From Cellulophaga sp. Hel_I_12 (GTDB lineage: Bacteria > Bacteroidota > Bacteroidia > Flavobacteriales > Flavobacteriaceae): a stretch of 64,000 nucleotides of DNA. The DNA lies in assembly GCF_000799565.1 (NCBI RefSeq), contig NZ_JUHB01000001.1:1054001-1118000 (forward strand), read 5' to 3'. The position numbers and the translations under genes were made by a program. Within the stretch, counting starts at the first letter, position 1. Each line of letters starts with the position of its first letter. Below are positions 34,935 to 42,739 of this stretch, in pieces. The notes beneath the pieces were generated by a model. The model saw nothing but the letters and a program-made list of their open reading frames with translations. It was not told the DNA's origin and did no database searches.

Positions 34935-36644
34935 ATGGAAGACATCCTAAACACTGCCAAAGCTTGGTTATCAAGCCCTTTCGATAAAAAAACTAGAGAC
35001 GAAGTTCAAGAGTTAATAACTTCAAATACCGAAGAATTAAAGGACCGCTTTTATAAGAATATGGAGTTCGGAACGGGGGGTATGCGCGGCATCATGGGGG
35101 CTGGCACCAACAGAATTAACAAATATACCTTAGGAAAAAGCACTCAAGGATTGAGCAACTACTTAAAGCAAACCTACAAAAACGAGGCTATAAAAGTGGT
35201 TATTGCTTACGATTGTCGCCATAATAGTGATACTTTGGCGAAAACAGTAGCCGAAGTTTTTTCGGCGAACGGCATTCATGTTTATTTGTTTTCAGAACTA
35301 AGAACCACACCCGAATTGTCGTTTGCGGTACGCCATTTAAAATGCCATGCCGGCATTGTCTTAACGGCATCACACAATCCGCCAGAATATAATGGCTATA
35401 AGGTATACTGGACAGATGGTGGGCAAATTGTGCCTCCTCAAGACACGGCGATAGTTGCTGAAATAAATTCATTAGCCTTCGAGGATATTAATTTTGAAGC
35501 AAAACCTGAGTTAATTCAATTAATTGACAAAGAAGTAGATGAAGCTTTTATATCAGAGTCTGTAGCAAAAGGAAGCTTTAACGCAAAAGGAAAAGATGAT
35601 TTTTCAATTGTTTTTACCTCCTTACACGGTACTTCAATTACGGCTATTCCCGAGGTTTTAAAACGTGCAGGCTATAAAAACGTAACGATTATAGAAGAAC
35701 AAGCCAAGCCTGACGGTAATTTCCCAACGGTAGTTTCTCCTAACCCCGAGGAACCGGAAGCGCTCTCTATGGCGATTAAAAAAGCAGAAGAACTAGGCGC
35801 AGATATGGTGGTCGGTACAGATCCAGACAGTGATCGTTTGGGGATTGCCGTTCGTAACTTAGAGGGCCAAATGGAAATTTTAAACGGGAACCAGGCCATG
35901 GTTCTTATGACCAATTTTCTTTTAGAAAAACAAAAGCAAAAGGGATTCAAGGGCAACGAATTCACTGCTTCAACCATTGTTTCTACACCTATGATGGAGG
36001 CGATGTCGCAGGCCTACGGTGTTGAATACAAAACGGCATTAACGGGTTTTAAATGGATCGGAAAAATGATCAAAGATTTCCCTAACCAACATTTTATAGG
36101 TGGTGGCGAAGAAAGTTTTGGCTATATGGTAGGTGATTTTGTACGTGATAAAGATGCGGTTACTTCTACCCTACTCGCTTGTGAAATTGCCGCCGATGCG
36201 AAAGCAAAAGGAAGTTCTTTTTATGAAGACTTAATAGATTGTTATGTAGCTTATGGCTTCTACAAAGAAAAATTAATTTCACTGACCAAAAAAGGAATGG
36301 ATGGCGCTGCCGAGATTAAGCAGATGATGATCGATTTCAAGGAAAATCCAGTAGTTGCAATCGATGGTTCTAAAGTCATTATAGTCGATGACTATAACAC
36401 ATCGACTTCTAAAAATATAAAAACGGGAGTGGTTACCGCTATTGATATACCCACCTCTAATGTGCTAATTTACACCACAGAAGACGGTACTCGAATGGCT
36501 GCTAGACCTAGCGGCACCGAACCTAAAATAAAATTTTATTTCAGTATCAACACAAGCTTAGATAGCGCTAAAAACTTTAAAAAGGTAAATGCAGCATTAG
36601 AAGCTAAAATAGAACGAATTTTGAGTGAACTCAAATTGTCGTAA
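34935..36644 (+). CDS. phospho-sugar mutase (phosphoglucomutase/phosphomannomutase)
   Basis: 569 residues, the normal size for the long bacterial PGM/PMM type. Motifs in order: FGTGGMRGIMGAGTNRIN (about 45-62), the catalytic phosphoserine in TASHNPPEYNG (Ser at about 146), the metal site GTDPDSDRLGIAV and the phosphate-binding RPSGTEPKIKFY near 536. It interconverts hexose 1- and 6-phosphates. Its stop overlaps the next gene's start in TAATG, so translation of mutase and exporter is coupled. Confidence 0.94.
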   Translation: MEDILNTAKAWLSSPFDKKTRDEVQELITSNTEELKDRFYKNMEFGTGGMRGIMGAGTNRINKYTLGKSTQGLSNYLKQTYKNEAIKVVIAYDCRHNSDTLAKTVAEVFSANGIHVYLFSELRTTPELSFAVRHLKCHAGIVLTASHNPPEYNGYKVYWTDGGQIVPPQDTAIVAEINSLAFEDINFEAKPELIQLIDKEVDEAFISESVAKGSFNAKGKDDFSIVFTSLHGTSITAIPEVLKRAGYKNVTIIEEQAKPDGNFPTVVSPNPEEPEALSMAIKKAEELGADMVVGTDPDSDRLGIAVRNLEGQMEILNGNQAMVLMTNFLLEKQKQKGFKGNEFTASTIVSTPMMEAMSQAYGVEYKTALTGFKWIGKMIKDFPNQHFIGGGEESFGYMVGDFVRDKDAVTSTLLACEIAADAKAKGSSFYEDLIDCYVAYGFYKEKLISLTKKGMDGAAEIKQMMIDFKENPVVAIDGSKVIIVDDYNTSTSKNIKTGVVTAIDIPTSNVLIYTTEDGTRMAARPSGTEPKIKFYFSINTSLDSAKNFKKVNAALEAKIERILSELKLS

Positions 36645-38467
36645 TGGAGTATTACAAGAAAATTCTTCGCTTTGCGAAACCCTATGCTAATTACGGCTAC
36701 TTAAATATTTTTTTTAATGTACTTTATGCCTTGTTTAGTGCGCTTTCGTTTGCGGCACTTATTCCTATGCTAGATGTACTTTTTAATAAAACTGAAAAAG
36801 TATTTACAGCGCCGGTTTATACCGATATTGCCCATATTAAAGATTATTTACAAGCGTATATCAATTACCGAGTAACCGCTTATTCTGGTGATGATGAAAT
36901 GAAAGGTCTTGTTCTAGTTATTGGTTTGGTCTTAGTATTGTTCCTGCTAAAGAACTTTTTCAATTACCTGGCGATGTATTTTATTACATTTTTAAGAAAT
37001 GGAGTCTTAAAAGACATTCGCAATAAAATGTACGAGAAAATTACAGAATTACCACTTTCTTTTTATTCTGAGAAAAGAAAAGGCGATGTCATTGCAAGAA
37101 TAACTTCCGATGTATTAGAAATTCAACATTCGTTTTTATCCGTTTTAGAATTGATTGTTCGTGAACCGTTGACGATTCTATTTACCATAGTAATTATGTT
37201 TGGCATAAGTGCTAAACTAACCTTTTTTGTATTCATTTTTATTCCTATCGCTGGACTCATCATTTCAAGTATTGGAAAAACTTTAAAGAAAAAATCAGAT
37301 AATGTTCAGCGAGAACAAGGCGAATTTTTATCGATTACTGAAGAAACTCTAGGTGGCTTAAAAGTAATTAAAGCCTATAACGCAGAATCACGTTTTAACA
37401 CGGCCTTTAAAAACTCTACGAATCGTTTTTTTAAATTTTCAAACATATTATTAAACAGGCAAAATTTAGCCTCACCCACAGGAGAGTTCTTAGGAATTTT
37501 AGTTATTGGTGTGTTATTATGGTTTGGTGGCAAAATGGTATTAATTGAAAACACCTTAGATGCTTCTTCTTTTATTGCGTATATGGGTTTAGCCTATAAT
37601 ATCCTTACACCAGCAAAAGCGATCAGTAAAGCATCTTACGGCGTTAAAAAAGGCAATGCCGCCGCGGAACGTGTATTAGAAATCTTAGAAACAGAAAATA
37701 CGATTACCGAAAAAGAAAATGCGATTGCTAAATCAGCGTTTGAAGAAAGTGTACAACTACATAATATCAGTTTCAAATATGAAGATGACTATGTGCTTAA
37801 AAACTTTAACCTGACTGTTCCAAAAGGACACACCGTGGCCCTAGTGGGGCAATCTGGTAGCGGAAAAAGTACCATTGCAAACCTAGTTACGCGTTTTTAT
37901 GATGTCACTGAAGGCGAAATTTTGATTGATTCGATCAATATAAAAGACTTCAAAAAAGATTCCCTTCGTGGCCTTTTAGGGCTAGTATCACAAGATTCGA
38001 TTCTGTTTAACGATACGGTTAAAAACAACATCAGCTTAGGGAAAGAAAATGCCACAGACGAAGAAATTATAGCAGCGGCGAAAATTGCCAATGCACATGA
38101 TTTTATAGCTGAATTGCCTGATGGGTACGATACCAATATAGGCGATAGTGGTAATAAGTTAAGTGGTGGCCAAAAGCAACGCTTGTCGATCGCCCGAGCG
38201 GTTTTAAAGAACCCGCCTATTATGATCCTCGATGAGGCTACCTCAGCCTTAGATACGGAAAGTGAGCGTTTAGTACAAGATGCCTTAGAAAAAATGATGC
38301 GAAACAGAACCTCCATTGTCATTGCACATCGATTATCTACCATTCAGAATGCGAATACTATCGTAGTACTTCAAAAAGGGGAAATCGTAGAACAAGGTTC
38401 ACATGCTGCACTATTAGCAGCAAACGGAGTTTATAAGAAGTTAGTGACCATGCAGTCGTTCGGGTAA
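36644..38467 (+). CDS. MsbA-like ABC exporter (fused membrane and ATPase domains)
   Basis: 607 residues. Six membrane helices form the N-terminal half (to about 330); the C-terminal half is an ATPase with VGQSGSGKST (Walker A, about 403-412), LSGGQKQRLSIARA and MILDEATSALD (Walker B). It is of the half-transporter type that works as a homodimer and moves lipids or drugs. Its ATG overlaps the last base of the mutase stop (TAATG). Genes before it suggest an envelope lipid or glycolipid role; the cargo is not certain. Confidence 0.93.
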   Translation: MEYYKKILRFAKPYANYGYLNIFFNVLYALFSALSFAALIPMLDVLFNKTEKVFTAPVYTDIAHIKDYLQAYINYRVTAYSGDDEMKGLVLVIGLVLVLFLLKNFFNYLAMYFITFLRNGVLKDIRNKMYEKITELPLSFYSEKRKGDVIARITSDVLEIQHSFLSVLELIVREPLTILFTIVIMFGISAKLTFFVFIFIPIAGLIISSIGKTLKKKSDNVQREQGEFLSITEETLGGLKVIKAYNAESRFNTAFKNSTNRFFKFSNILLNRQNLASPTGEFLGILVIGVLLWFGGKMVLIENTLDASSFIAYMGLAYNILTPAKAISKASYGVKKGNAAAERVLEILETENTITEKENAIAKSAFEESVQLHNISFKYEDDYVLKNFNLTVPKGHTVALVGQSGSGKSTIANLVTRFYDVTEGEILIDSINIKDFKKDSLRGLLGLVSQDSILFNDTVKNNISLGKENATDEEIIAAAKIANAHDFIAELPDGYDTNIGDSGNKLSGGQKQRLSIARAVLKNPPIMILDEATSALDTESERLVQDALEKMMRNRTSIVIAHRLSTIQNANTIVVLQKGEIVEQGSHAALLAANGVYKKLVTMQSFG

Positions 38468-38484
38468 TTTGGTTATTGGGTTTA

Positions 38485-38538
38485 AAACGTTTAAGCTTTC
38501 TAGTTTAAAGTATGTTTTTAACGTATCATTAAACGTTT
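38485..38538. repeat. 10-base inverted repeat between exporter and sigma-factor genes
   Basis: AAACGTTTAA (38485-38494) and its reverse complement TTAAACGTTT (38529-38538) are separated by 34 bases. It lies in a 190-base gap before the ECF sigma gene and could be a regulator site or a terminator remnant. No clear -7 box was found. Confidence 0.45.
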
Positions 38539-38659
38539 ATTACATTCCGTATTTTGAGTTTTTTTGAACTTGACACTGGCGCTAGAACTTTTGTTTTTTT
38601 TTTTAAATTAAACCTTTTCTTATTTTTAAAGTCATATAAGTAGTATTAGATAACTCAAT

Positions 38660-39202
38660 TTGGTATCAGAAGAACTTTTAGTAAAGCAATTGCAAGCACC
38701 TACTACTCAGGCGTCTGCTTTTCAGTTATTGGTGAATACCTATAAAGAACGCTTGTATTGGCACATCAGAAGAATTGTTGTAGACCATGATGATACCGAT
38801 GATGTTTTGCAAAACACTTTTATTAAAATTTTCAGAAATATAGATGGTTTTAAAGGCGAAAGTAAATTATACTCTTGGATGTACCGGATTGCCACCAACG
38901 AAGCCCTAAGTTTTATTAAGGAAAAAACTAGAAAATTAGGCAACAATAACATGGAAGTGCAGCAAAAAATGATTGAAAATTTAGAAAGTGATGTTTATTT
39001 TGAAGGTGATTTTATACAGTTACAACTCCAAAAGGCCCTTGCTACCCTGCCAGAAAAACAAAAATTAGTTTTTAACATGAAGTATTTTGAAGAATTAAAA
39101 TATGAAGAAATTTCTGAAATTCTTGAAACTTCTGTCGGCGCATTAAAGGCCTCATACCATTTGGCAGTAAAAAAAATTGAAAGCTTTTTAATCGAGCATT
39201 AA
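38660..39202 (+). CDS. ECF-type RNA polymerase sigma factor
   Basis: 180 residues with sigma region 2 (about 20-90: FQLLVNTYKERLYWHIRRIV, DDTDDVLQNTFIKIFRNID, YSWMYRIATNEAL) and region 4 (about 120-175: LATLPEKQKLVFNMKYFEELKYEEISEIL). The start is TTG at 38660 (TTGGTATCAGAA). It is followed by a membrane-anchored protein in the position of an anti-sigma factor and then by a secreted protein, a typical envelope-stress arrangement. Confidence 0.94.
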   Translation: MVSEELLVKQLQAPTTQASAFQLLVNTYKERLYWHIRRIVVDHDDTDDVLQNTFIKIFRNIDGFKGESKLYSWMYRIATNEALSFIKEKTRKLGNNNMEVQQKMIENLESDVYFEGDFIQLQLQKALATLPEKQKLVFNMKYFEELKYEEISEILETSVGALKASYHLAVKKIESFLIEH

Positions 39203-39233
39203 ACCTTTTAACACATTGATAGTCTTATAAATA

Positions 39234-39737
39234 ATGAATAAAAAATTAGACGGATTTAAGATACCTGAAGACTACTTAGATAATTTTACCCATAAGCTTA
39301 TGGCTAAAATTTCAGAGGAAAGTTCTCGTGAAACTAAGCGTGATGGCTTTAAAGTTCCAGAAGCTTATTTTGACGCTTTGTATACTAACATTGAAACTAA
39401 AATAAATAGCCCTTCACCGAAAGTTATACAGCTTAACCCATTCAAAAAATATTACTATGCTGCTGCTGTGGCGGCTGTGCTTCTATTTTTTATTGGTCTT
39501 AACTTAAACACTACTGCTGAAATTACTTTCGATGACCTCGCAATTTCTGATATTGAAAGCTATTTTGAAGATAACGATTTAGATTTTAGCACTTACGAAC
39601 TGGCTGAAATGTTACCTATTGATGAATTAGAGATTAAAGACATCATCGACCATCAATTAAATGATGAAAATATCATCGACTATATCGATAATAGTACTGA
39701 CACTTTTGAAGAATTAAATTTTGATCCCAATGAATAA
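39234..39737 (+). CDS. putative anti-sigma factor with a duplicated N-terminal motif
   Basis: 167 residues. The cytoplasmic part has two copies of a short motif, DGFKIPEDYLDNF (about 5-17) and DGFKVPEAYFDAL (about 37-49), each followed by a helix. One membrane helix follows (YYYAAAVAAVLLFFIGLNL, about 73-91) and then a highly acidic periplasmic tail. This single-span layout directly behind an ECF sigma factor fits an anti-sigma factor. It ends inside the start of the next gene (ATGAATAA). Confidence 0.75.
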   Translation: MNKKLDGFKIPEDYLDNFTHKLMAKISEESSRETKRDGFKVPEAYFDALYTNIETKINSPSPKVIQLNPFKKYYYAAAVAAVLLFFIGLNLNTTAEITFDDLAISDIESYFEDNDLDFSTYELAEMLPIDELEIKDIIDHQLNDENIIDYIDNSTDTFEELNFDPNE

Positions 39738-40182
39738 TTTAAAAAAAATACTATTCCTAACACTTCTTTTTTCAAGTGCCCTATTTTATGGCCAACGTGA
39801 CGTGGATAAGGATAAAATAAAAACGCTAAAAATTGCATTTATAACCGAGAAATTAAATTTATCGTCTCAAGAAGCGCAAGGTTTTTGGCCTATCTATAAC
39901 GATTATCAAGCCGAAAAAGAAAAATTGCGCCAAAAAGAATATGCAGAAATTCGTTCTAAAATAAATGATGCCGATAAGCTATCTGAGAAAGAAGCCGCTA
40001 CACTTTTAAATAAAGTAATGCTGCACGAAGACGACGAAAATAAAATTCTAGAAAACTTTATGGGTAAAGTAACTAAGGTTATAAGCGCAAAAAAAACACT
40101 TTTACTATTGCGATCTGAAGAAGAATTTAAAAGACAACTAATTCGTCAATACCACGAAAAAAACAGAAAAAGTAAGCCTTAA
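39730..40182 (+). CDS. secreted helical protein, third gene of the ECF sigma operon
   Basis: 150 residues. The ATG at 39730 overlaps the previous stop by 8 bases in ATGAATAA, so translation is coupled; a TTG at 39721 is in frame but leaves a poor start. A signal peptide (about 1-20, ending FYGQ) is followed by a mostly helical, Lys/Glu-rich part: a LSSQEAQGFWPIYNDYQAEKE motif (about 43-63), then further charged helices. This resembles periplasmic sensors of the Spy/CpxP kind. It may feed the membrane anti-sigma protein. Confidence 0.75.
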   Translation: MNNLKKILFLTLLFSSALFYGQRDVDKDKIKTLKIAFITEKLNLSSQEAQGFWPIYNDYQAEKEKLRQKEYAEIRSKINDADKLSEKEAATLLNKVMLHEDDENKILENFMGKVTKVISAKKTLLLLRSEEEFKRQLIRQYHEKNRKSKP

Positions 40183-40195
40183 AGCAATTTTGTCC

Positions 40196-41224
40196 CTATT
40201 GGAAACTGAGTTTCGCGATTCTATTTTTCCCTGCAGCGTAGGCTACAGAATCATTTTTGAATCGAAGGGTATAAAATGCCTCCTTAGATAATTCAGTCCA
40301 AGTACTACCCATATCTTTAGAGTAACTAATGCCATTAAAACCTATAGCAATTAAGCCCTTCCCGTCTGAATTAGGCACAAATTGAACACAACTTTTGTAA
40401 GAAGGTGCTAGCCCATCGGCTACCAATTTCCAAGTTTTACCTCCATCAATGGTCAATGCTTTGTTCTTAAGGTTTTCTTCTGGTTTGGTATAATCACCCC
40501 CAATCGCAAAACCAATCTGTTCATCATAAAAATCAATACTGTAAATACCCTGGGTTGCTTCTGTATGAATAATGGGTGTTTGAATAAGCTCCCAATTTTT
40601 TCCCTTATCCGCAGAATAAAAAATACGTGCTTTTGTAGTGGCCACCCAAGTTTTATCGCCAACCGTTTTAATATTCGTATTACTTGCGGCGAAAGCCCCT
40701 TCACCTTCCATACCATCAGGCAATTCAGAACAAGGTAACTTTTTCCAAGTTTGGCCTCCATTTCTCGTGATGATAACCGACAAACATCCTTCCATACTGT
40801 CCCCAATAGCAATACCTTCTTGATCATTCCAAAAAGTCATGGCATCATAAAAAACGGTTTCAGCCTCTTCTTTATACACCAATTCAAATTCACCGGCATC
40901 GCCCGTTTTATATAACAAAGCAGGATTTGCAACAGACAATACAAACACATCTTTAGTGTTGTGCGCTATGGCCCTAAACTCTGGTACAATAGCATTGAAC
41001 TGCTGTGTTTTTGTAAAAACTTTATCTTTCGCTAAGTCGATAGAACCGATAAATCCTTTATTCGCTGAAAATACCAAGCTTTCACCTATAATTTCAATGG
41101 CTCTAATACTTAAAGAATCTTCGTAGATGGTTTCTACACTTACGGAACTAAATGTTTTCATTTGTTTTTCTTCTTGACAAGAAAATAAACCTATTGAAAA
41201 AATTACGAGTAGTACATATTTCAT
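40196..41224 (-). CDS. BNR/YCF48-like repeat lipoprotein
   Basis: 342 residues with a lipoprotein signal (MKYVLLVIFSIGLFSCQ; Cys16). Several BNR/Asp-box repeats are visible: TRNGGQTWKKL, SADKGKNWELI, TIDGGKTWKLV and SKDMGSTWTEL. This predicts a six- or seven-bladed beta-propeller on the outer side of a membrane, like YCF48/HCF136 photosystem proteins and sialidase-like oxidoreductase-annotated proteins. No catalytic residues are evident. It converges with the ECF operon 13 bases away. Confidence 0.85.
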   Translation of the reverse strand: MKYVLLVIFSIGLFSCQEEKQMKTFSSVSVETIYEDSLSIRAIEIIGESLVFSANKGFIGSIDLAKDKVFTKTQQFNAIVPEFRAIAHNTKDVFVLSVANPALLYKTGDAGEFELVYKEEAETVFYDAMTFWNDQEGIAIGDSMEGCLSVIITRNGGQTWKKLPCSELPDGMEGEGAFAASNTNIKTVGDKTWVATTKARIFYSADKGKNWELIQTPIIHTEATQGIYSIDFYDEQIGFAIGGDYTKPEENLKNKALTIDGGKTWKLVADGLAPSYKSCVQFVPNSDGKGLIAIGFNGISYSKDMGSTWTELSKEAFYTLRFKNDSVAYAAGKNRIAKLSFQ

Positions 41225-41292
41225 TATAATAGAATTTAAACTGGTTAAAATAAAAATGACAAAACTCTAACGCCCAAAAAATACAGACATTT

Positions 41293-41313
41293 GGCTTTCG
41301 ACCTTAGACTTTT
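41293..41313 (+). repeat. copy of a dispersed 21-base intergenic word
   Basis: Positions 41293-41313 (GGCTTTCGACC then TTAGACTTTT) are the reverse complement of 5231-5251 with 19 of 21 bases identical. Both lie outside genes. The match continues weakly on one side. Confidence 0.65.
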
Positions 41314-41364
41314 AGTCATTTATATTAATTTGATCAAAAATAAAAGGATTAGGTTCTAAAACAA

Positions 41365-41373
41365 TACCTTTGC
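41365..41373 (+). promoter_or_regulatory. Bacteroidota -7 box before the RsmB-like gene
   Basis: TACCTTTGC (41365-41373) is an excellent TAnnTTTG match with the favoured following C, 27 bases before the ATG at 41400. A TTG at 41330-41332 stands too far upstream to be a normal -33 element. Confidence 0.65.
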
Positions 41374-41399
41374 AGCCTTAAATTTATAAAATACAAACA

Positions 41400-42632
41400 A
41401 TGAAACTACATAGAAATTTGGTATTTGCCGTGGTTGATGCCTTAAACCTAATTTTTAATGAAGGGGAATATGCCGATAAAGTAGTTCAAAAAGTATTGAA
41501 ATATGATAAACGATGGGGTGCTCGTGATAGAGGCTTTATTGCTGAGACGACCTATGAAATTGTTCGTTACAAACGTTTATATACCGAAATTGCAGAAGTA
41601 AAAGCACCATTTAGTCGTCCTAATTTATTTAGATTATTTGCTGTTTGGGCGGTTTTAAGAGGTATTGAGTTGCCTGATTGGAAGCAAATTGAGCCAGTTC
41701 CAGAACGTAAAATAAAAGGGCGCTTCGATGAGTTGTCAAAAATTAGAAAGTTTAAAGAATCTATCCCTGATTGGATGGATGAATTAGGAGAAAAATCTTT
41801 AGGAGAAAAACGCTGGACGAAAGAATTAAATGCCTTAAACCAACAAGCAGAAGTAATTTTAAGGGTCAATACCTTGAAAACAACCAAAGAGGCCTTACGA
41901 CAAGAGCTTCTAGAAAACGGTATCGACTGTGAACCAATTAAAGGCTATCCAGATGCCCTTAAGCTAGCCGAACGCGGGAATGTTTTTACGACCGAAGCCT
42001 TTAAAAATGGTTTTTTCGAAGTGCAAGATGCTTCGTCTCAATTAGTTGCAGCCTTTTTAGATGTGCAACCTGGGCAACGGGTTATTGATACCTGCGCTGG
42101 TGCTGGTGGAAAAACATTGCATATTGCAGCCCTTATGGAAAATAAAGGGCAATTGATTGCTATGGATATTTACGAAAACAAATTAAAAGAACTTAAACGA
42201 AGAGCCAAACGCAACGGTGCTTTTAATATTGAACCAAGAGTCATAGACTCCACCAAAGTCATCAAAAAATTAGCCGAAAAAGCAGATCGTATTTTAATTG
42301 ATGCGCCTTGTACCGGACTAGGTGTTTTACGAAGAAACCCTGATGCAAAATGGAAATTACAACCAGAATTTTTAGAACAAATAAAAGCCACACAACAAGA
42401 AATTTTACGTAGTTACAGCAGAATGCTAAAACCAGAAGGTAAAATGGTCTACGCTACCTGCTCTATTCTACCCCAAGAAAATAACGATCAAGTAAAATCA
42501 TTTTTAGCCTCTCCAGAAGGGGCAGATTTTAGATTACTAAAAGAAAACAAAGTATCTGCTGCTGAAAGTGGCTACGATGGTTTTTATATGGCCTTATTAG
42601 AGAAAGTGGCAACAAAAAGTAAAATAGCCTAA
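41400..42632 (+). CDS. RsmB/NOL1-like rRNA cytosine-C5 methyltransferase
   Basis: 410 residues. An N-terminal RNA-binding NusB-like region (about 1-120) is followed by a Rossmann methyltransferase: DTCAGAGGKTLHIAALM (SAM motif I, about 224-240), DAPCTGLGVLRRNPD (Cys about 304) and YATCSILPQENN (Cys about 352). The two cysteines are the release and catalytic residues of m5C RNA methyltransferases. The target is probably 16S rRNA, by similarity to RsmB. Confidence 0.93.
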   Translation: MKLHRNLVFAVVDALNLIFNEGEYADKVVQKVLKYDKRWGARDRGFIAETTYEIVRYKRLYTEIAEVKAPFSRPNLFRLFAVWAVLRGIELPDWKQIEPVPERKIKGRFDELSKIRKFKESIPDWMDELGEKSLGEKRWTKELNALNQQAEVILRVNTLKTTKEALRQELLENGIDCEPIKGYPDALKLAERGNVFTTEAFKNGFFEVQDASSQLVAAFLDVQPGQRVIDTCAGAGGKTLHIAALMENKGQLIAMDIYENKLKELKRRAKRNGAFNIEPRVIDSTKVIKKLAEKADRILIDAPCTGLGVLRRNPDAKWKLQPEFLEQIKATQQEILRSYSRMLKPEGKMVYATCSILPQENNDQVKSFLASPEGADFRLLKENKVSAAESGYDGFYMALLEKVATKSKIA

Positions 42633-42702
42633 TTTTTAAAGTAATCAACAATCCACCCAAAAACTGTTAACTTTTCTCGAAAGATAATCCTTGAAAAAAT
42701 CG

Positions 42703-42710
42703 TAAATTTG
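42703..42710 (+). promoter_or_regulatory. Bacteroidota -7 box before purL
   Basis: TAAATTTG (42703-42710) fits TAnnTTTG and is followed by CCC, about 30 bases before the purL ATG at 42740. No PurR-type or purine riboswitch structure is visible in the short leader. Confidence 0.55.
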
Positions 42711-42739
42711 CCCTTTCTTAAAACGAACAACACGCGCAA

